Assembly: GCA_016743945.1 (NCBI GenBank)
Contig: JADGFI010000011.1
Location: 1 to 64,000, forward strand
Reading direction: 5' to 3'
Source: Desulfobacteraceae bacterium
Lineage (GTDB): Bacteria; Desulfobacterota; Desulfobacteria; Desulfobacterales; Desulfobacteraceae
Length of the DNA stretch: 64,000 bases
Part shown: positions 60,747 to 64,000 of the stretch, piece by piece
How positions within the stretch are numbered: the first letter of the stretch is position 1
Layout of the letters: every line of letters starts with the position of its first letter
Translations under genes and position numbers: made by a program
Notes under the pieces: model-generated
Seen by the model: only the letters and a program-made list of their open reading frames with translations
Database searches by the model: none
Told to the model about the DNA's origin: nothing

Positions 60747-62612
60747 TTATTTTTTCAAGGGCCTGATGGCATTTTCAGGACAAATCTGGGCACAAAGGGC
60801 ACACCCCACACAGGTATCCGCATCGATTTTCACCCGGCCGTCCTCGATATAAAAAGAAGGACAGGCAATCCCATTGATACACTCTTTGTGGTCTGTACAT
60901 TTGTCGGTTACCACAAAAGGCCTGGGCGTTTTCAGTTTGATGCTCTTTGCAAACAAGATACAGGGTTCCTGGGAAATGATAACCGATACCCCTTTAAACG
61001 CAAGGGCTTCTTTGATGGTCTCTATGCTCTTTTTAACCTTAAAAGGTTTGACAATGGAAACATGTTCCACCCCCAGAGCCCGGACCAGTTTCTCAATATT
61101 CACCCGGCCAAAGGTATCCATGCCGAACCGCTCCATATCAACGCCTGGATGGGGCTGGTGACCGGTCATGGCCGTGATATCATTTTCAAGGATGACCAGG
61201 GTAAAATTGTGCTGGTTGAAAACCGCGTTCACAAGACCTGTGATACCGGAATGGAAAAAGGTGGAGTCCCCGATAAACGAAACTACTTTCTGGTCAGTTG
61301 CCTTACTGAATCCGCAGGAAGTACTGACCGAAGATCCCATGCAGACGACAAAATCTCCCATGCTCAGGGGGGGCATAAACCCCAGGGTATAGCAGCCGAT
61401 ATCCGTGGGACAGATGACATCCATGTCCTTGGCAGCCTGTTTCACCTCATAGAAGGTGGCCCTGTGGGAACAGCCCGAACATAGATTGGGCGGGCGCATG
61501 GCGATTTCAGGAATATCCGCGGTATCCATCCTGGGGGCCGGGGTATAGTCAACCTCGAAAAAATTAGCCACTTTTTCCCGGACCATGGCCGGGTCATACT
61601 CTGAAAGGCGGGAGAACAGGTCTGTGGGTTTGGATCCCCTGGATTTACCCTTGATGGGAATGACAATCCCTTCTTCCTGGGCAAAGGCTTTGACAGCTTC
61701 TTCCATGAAAGGCTCACCCTCTTCAATGACCAATACCTTGTCACAAGCGCCCAGAAAAGTTTTTATCATTTGTTCAGGCAAAGGATTGGTAAATCCCAGC
61801 CTCAAAATCCGGACGCTGTCTTCAATGCCCAAATCTTTTACCGCATCTTCTGCATAGTGGAAACTGACCCCATTGGTAATAATACCGTATTTGCCACTGC
61901 CCTGGACAAAATTGAGAGGGGAAACTTCAGCCAACTCAGTGGCTTTTTCCAATTTATCCAGAAGCTTGACATGGAGTCCCCGGGAGACAGCCGGAACCGT
62001 AACACACCGGTGGGGATCCTTTTCAAACCGACCCTGGGTGTAGGGTTTTTGAATATCCCCAAGGGTCACAAATGCATTGGAATGGTTGATCCGTGTGGTG
62101 GTCCTGAGCAACACGGGCTGACCAAGGGATTCTGACAGCTCAAAGGCATCCTTTATCATCTCCTTGGCTTCTGCCACCGAAGAGGGTTCCAGCATGGGGA
62201 AACCGCCAAACTTGGCATAATACCGATTGTCCTGTTCATTTTGACTGGAGAACATGGCCGGGTCATCTGCACTTAAAATGACCATGCCGCCGGTAACCCC
62301 CACATAGGCAAGGGTCATCAGGGGATCAGCCGCCACATTCAGCCCCACGTGCTTCATCATGCAAAAGGTTCGAAGACCTGAGTTTGCAGCTGCCGCCGCA
62401 ACTTCCAGGGCCACCTTTTCATTGGTGCTATACTCAAAGTAGAGATCTGATTCCCGGGACATCTGGAAAAGATTCAGAGAAATTTCAGAAGAGGGAGTGC
62501 CAGGATAGGTGGTGGCAAATGCCACACCAGCTTCAACAGCACCCCTTGCGATGGCTTCGTTCCCCAGGAGCATGATTTTCTCACCCGGGCTGTCATTTAA
62601 TAGTTTATGCAT
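60747..62612 (-). CDS. iorA: Indolepyruvate:ferredoxin oxidoreductase, alpha subunit
   Basis: 621 residues. The N-terminal half is the pyrimidine-binding domain (LLGNEAIARGAVEAGVAFATTYPGTPSSEI). The TPP-binding part has SFIGDSTFFHSGITGLVNAVFNQHNFT (GDS...N motif). Cys-rich LCSGCSHRATFYEV is typical. The C-terminus has a 4Fe-4S ferredoxin-like end: CVGCALCAQICPENAI, with a partial second set (CTDHKECINGIACPSF). It is oxygen-sensitive and fits a strictly anaerobic host. ATG 62612 is preceded by AAGGAGAA. Confidence 0.94.
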   Translation of the reverse strand: MHKLLNDSPGEKIMLLGNEAIARGAVEAGVAFATTYPGTPSSEISLNLFQMSRESDLYFEYSTNEKVALEVAAAAANSGLRTFCMMKHVGLNVAADPLMTLAYVGVTGGMVILSADDPAMFSSQNEQDNRYYAKFGGFPMLEPSSVAEAKEMIKDAFELSESLGQPVLLRTTTRINHSNAFVTLGDIQKPYTQGRFEKDPHRCVTVPAVSRGLHVKLLDKLEKATELAEVSPLNFVQGSGKYGIITNGVSFHYAEDAVKDLGIEDSVRILRLGFTNPLPEQMIKTFLGACDKVLVIEEGEPFMEEAVKAFAQEEGIVIPIKGKSRGSKPTDLFSRLSEYDPAMVREKVANFFEVDYTPAPRMDTADIPEIAMRPPNLCSGCSHRATFYEVKQAAKDMDVICPTDIGCYTLGFMPPLSMGDFVVCMGSSVSTSCGFSKATDQKVVSFIGDSTFFHSGITGLVNAVFNQHNFTLVILENDITAMTGHQPHPGVDMERFGMDTFGRVNIEKLVRALGVEHVSIVKPFKVKKSIETIKEALAFKGVSVIISQEPCILFAKSIKLKTPRPFVVTDKCTDHKECINGIACPSFYIEDGRVKIDADTCVGCALCAQICPENAIRPLKK

Positions 62613-62646
62613 TTGTTCTCCTTGATTTGAGACGTTTTACATTAGA

Positions 62647-62949
62647 CTAGGCATACAATTTTTCTGCATTTTCAAGGGAAGATGCATACCCCTTGAATCC
62701 CTCCACATCTTCGCAGGAGTTAATGGAACTGGAAGCAAAAAAACCTTCTACCATGGTTTTTTCTCCATGGCGGATAAGTCCCATGAACAGAACAGAAACA
62801 AGGCTGATATCTTCTTTCCCTGTTTCAACCGCGAAATCAAGAGGGGTTTTTGTCTTGTAAACCGCATACAGATTATTTTGAACCGGCATCAGCTGAACAA
62901 TCTCAGGGTGATGGTGATGGTGGGAATGTTCATTACAACTATTACACAT
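62647..62949 (-). CDS. Small Cys/His-rich protein of unknown function
   Basis: 100 residues. The N-terminus MCNSCNEHSHHHHHPEIVQL carries a CxxC and a run of histidines, an evident metal-binding candidate (zinc or nickel). The rest (YAVYKTKTPLDFAVETGKEDISLVSVLFMGLIRHGEKTMVEGFFASSSINSCEDVEGF) is globular and unfamiliar. No signal peptide or membrane segment is seen. It lies 35 bp upstream of iorA on the same strand and could be cotranscribed with it. Confidence 0.6.
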   Translation of the reverse strand: MCNSCNEHSHHHHHPEIVQLMPVQNNLYAVYKTKTPLDFAVETGKEDISLVSVLFMGLIRHGEKTMVEGFFASSSINSCEDVEGFKGYASSLENAEKLYA

Positions 62950-63144
62950 AATTTTTTACCTTTATTTAATTTATATAATTAGCGACTATTCCATGCTTAG
63001 CTTTATTATAGCCATCTTATGGCTATCCTTTACTACCGATATTTATAATATATTTATATTTTTTTGCAAGGAAAACTCTTGTTTTTTACAGTTTTTCTTT
63101 TCTCCCTCCTGAAATCCGACTCCAAAATCATAGATTAATGGGGT

Positions 63145-63996
63145 TTAAAGGCAGGTCATATCCTCTTTTGAAAACTGGTACACGGAATTACAATGATGAC
63201 ACCTGGCTTCCAGGGGGAAAGGCCCTTTTTCCATGATCTCATCCATCTCATGGGCGGCCAGATTTTTAAGATAATCCGCCATCCTTTTCCGGTTGCACCG
63301 GCAGAAAAACTCCACCCGGGAACTATCCAGAAACCGAGGAGCAAGGCTTGTAAATTCTTTTTCAATCAATTTTTCAGGAGACATCCCCTTTGCAAAGGCT
63401 TCGCCCAAAGAATGGATCTGCTGGATCCTTTTTTCCGCCTCAATGACCTGATCCGGCAAGGCACCCGGCAGGGCCTGGAGAAAAATACCGCCTGCACCGG
63501 CCACCTCTTCTTTGTCATTAAAAAAAACACTGAGTTTGAATCCCGTTGGGATCTGCTCCGACCTTAAAAAATAAGCGGCCAAATCCTCGGCAATGCTGCC
63601 GTTTTCCAGTGAGATCTGTCCTGAATAGGGATTTTTGGAATCCTCAAGGTATTTGGTGACCGTTAAAAACCCGGCACCAAACAGGTTGGATAAATATTTT
63701 ACCTGCCCGGGGTCTTCCACCCGAATCTGTTTATTTTTCAGGGAACCCCTGACCTCGCCAAAGGTATTGGCTTCCACATCCAGCCCCTGAACAGGTCCGG
63801 AACACCGGATATTAAAGCTAACCTTGTCCTTGCCCTTAAGGCTCGAACACATGAGCGCTACAGCAATATAAGCCTGGCCCAGCACCAGGGTCTCCAAGGC
63901 ACCCAACCCATGGTTGGCCCGCATTTCGTTGACCATCCGGGTGGTGTGGACAACCGCTCCTTTTATCATGCCATCGGCCATGACAAACCGATACAT
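63145..63996 (-). CDS. hslO: Redox-regulated chaperone Hsp33
   Basis: 283 residues as far as the window allows. The N-terminal start at 63996 is only 4 bases from the window edge and the frame stays open upstream, so the true start may lie outside. Family blocks are TTRMVNEMRANHGLGALETLVLGQAYIA, LKGKDKVSFNIRCSGPVQGLDVEA and GGIFLQALPGA. The C-terminal zinc switch shows FCRCN (CxC) and CHHCN (CxxC), the four cysteines that release zinc on oxidation. The role is protection against oxidative protein unfolding. Confidence 0.92.
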   Translation of the reverse strand: MYRFVMADGMIKGAVVHTTRMVNEMRANHGLGALETLVLGQAYIAVALMCSSLKGKDKVSFNIRCSGPVQGLDVEANTFGEVRGSLKNKQIRVEDPGQVKYLSNLFGAGFLTVTKYLEDSKNPYSGQISLENGSIAEDLAAYFLRSEQIPTGFKLSVFFNDKEEVAGAGGIFLQALPGALPDQVIEAEKRIQQIHSLGEAFAKGMSPEKLIEKEFTSLAPRFLDSSRVEFFCRCNRKRMADYLKNLAAHEMDEIMEKGPFPLEARCHHCNSVYQFSKEDMTCL

Positions 63997-64000
63997 GCGG

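Noticed and set aside
1..64000. CRISPR arrays, tRNA or rRNA genes.
   Set aside because: No regularly spaced short repeats and no cloverleaf or rRNA sequence was noticed on either strand; this was by reading, not by a dedicated search.

Overview
The window looks like a chromosomal segment of a strictly anaerobic member of the Desulfobacterota (Desulfobacteraceae-like). The evidence is a probable selenocysteine-containing SelW-like protein, the futalosine route to menaquinone (MqnB, with a UbiE/MenG-type methyltransferase), indolepyruvate:ferredoxin oxidoreductase, a DUF2914 protein, and many ABC, TTT and TonB uptake systems. This placement is inferred from gene content; no rRNA or tRNA gene was seen.

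Bases 1-11,000 are a graveyard of mobile DNA with a few surviving genes. There is an IS630 transposase killed by two TGA codons, a deleted IS3 element, an intact IS4-type transposase, a group II intron remnant with a textbook domain V, an IS5-type fragment and two copies of a roughly 200-bp repeat. Between them lie a rhodanese protein, a SelW-like gene read through TGA, a DUF169 protein, a membrane-anchored FAH-family protein and an AraC regulator.

Bases 11,400-23,100 are mostly housekeeping: aldehyde dehydrogenase, a COG2509-type flavoprotein, queD, dnaJ, ubiE, nadB, an SH3/coiled-coil protein, tcdA, tatD and a PurF homologue that lacks the N-terminal cysteine nucleophile.

Bases 23,500-36,500 look like an uptake and catabolism island for nitrogen compounds. 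A BMP/NupABC-type transporter runs into a cytosine deaminase-like amidohydrolase. A UTRA-type GntR regulator, a NicX/M29-like metalloprotein, a complete tripartite tricarboxylate transporter (tctCBA), a lipoprotein and an MFS carrier follow.

Bases 36,500-46,100 form a second catabolic unit. An FCD-type GntR regulator is divergent from a five-gene dipeptide-type ABC importer, followed by a ProC-like reductase, an unfamiliar cobalamin-binding TIM-barrel-like protein and a gamma-glutamylcyclotransferase. An AT-rich element is shared by the MFS and ABC promoters.

Bases 47,600-55,660 are the most interesting part. A second Opp/Nik-type ABC operon and a convergent TonB-dependent receptor with a cupin gene each have a near-consensus promoter and a leader with the same architecture. 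In each leader a short P1 helix (CCTTC...GAAGG, 83-86 nt apart) encloses a CATG...CATG hairpin, and its 3' strand overlaps an intrinsic terminator with an 8-9 base T run. This resembles a transcription-terminating riboswitch, but I do not recognise the class.

Bases 56,000-64,000 return to core functions: an alpha/beta hydrolase, a DUF2914 protein, a diadenylate cyclase fused to YbbR-like repeats, mqnB, aroQ, iorBA, a small Cys/His-rich protein and hslO (Hsp33) at the window edge.
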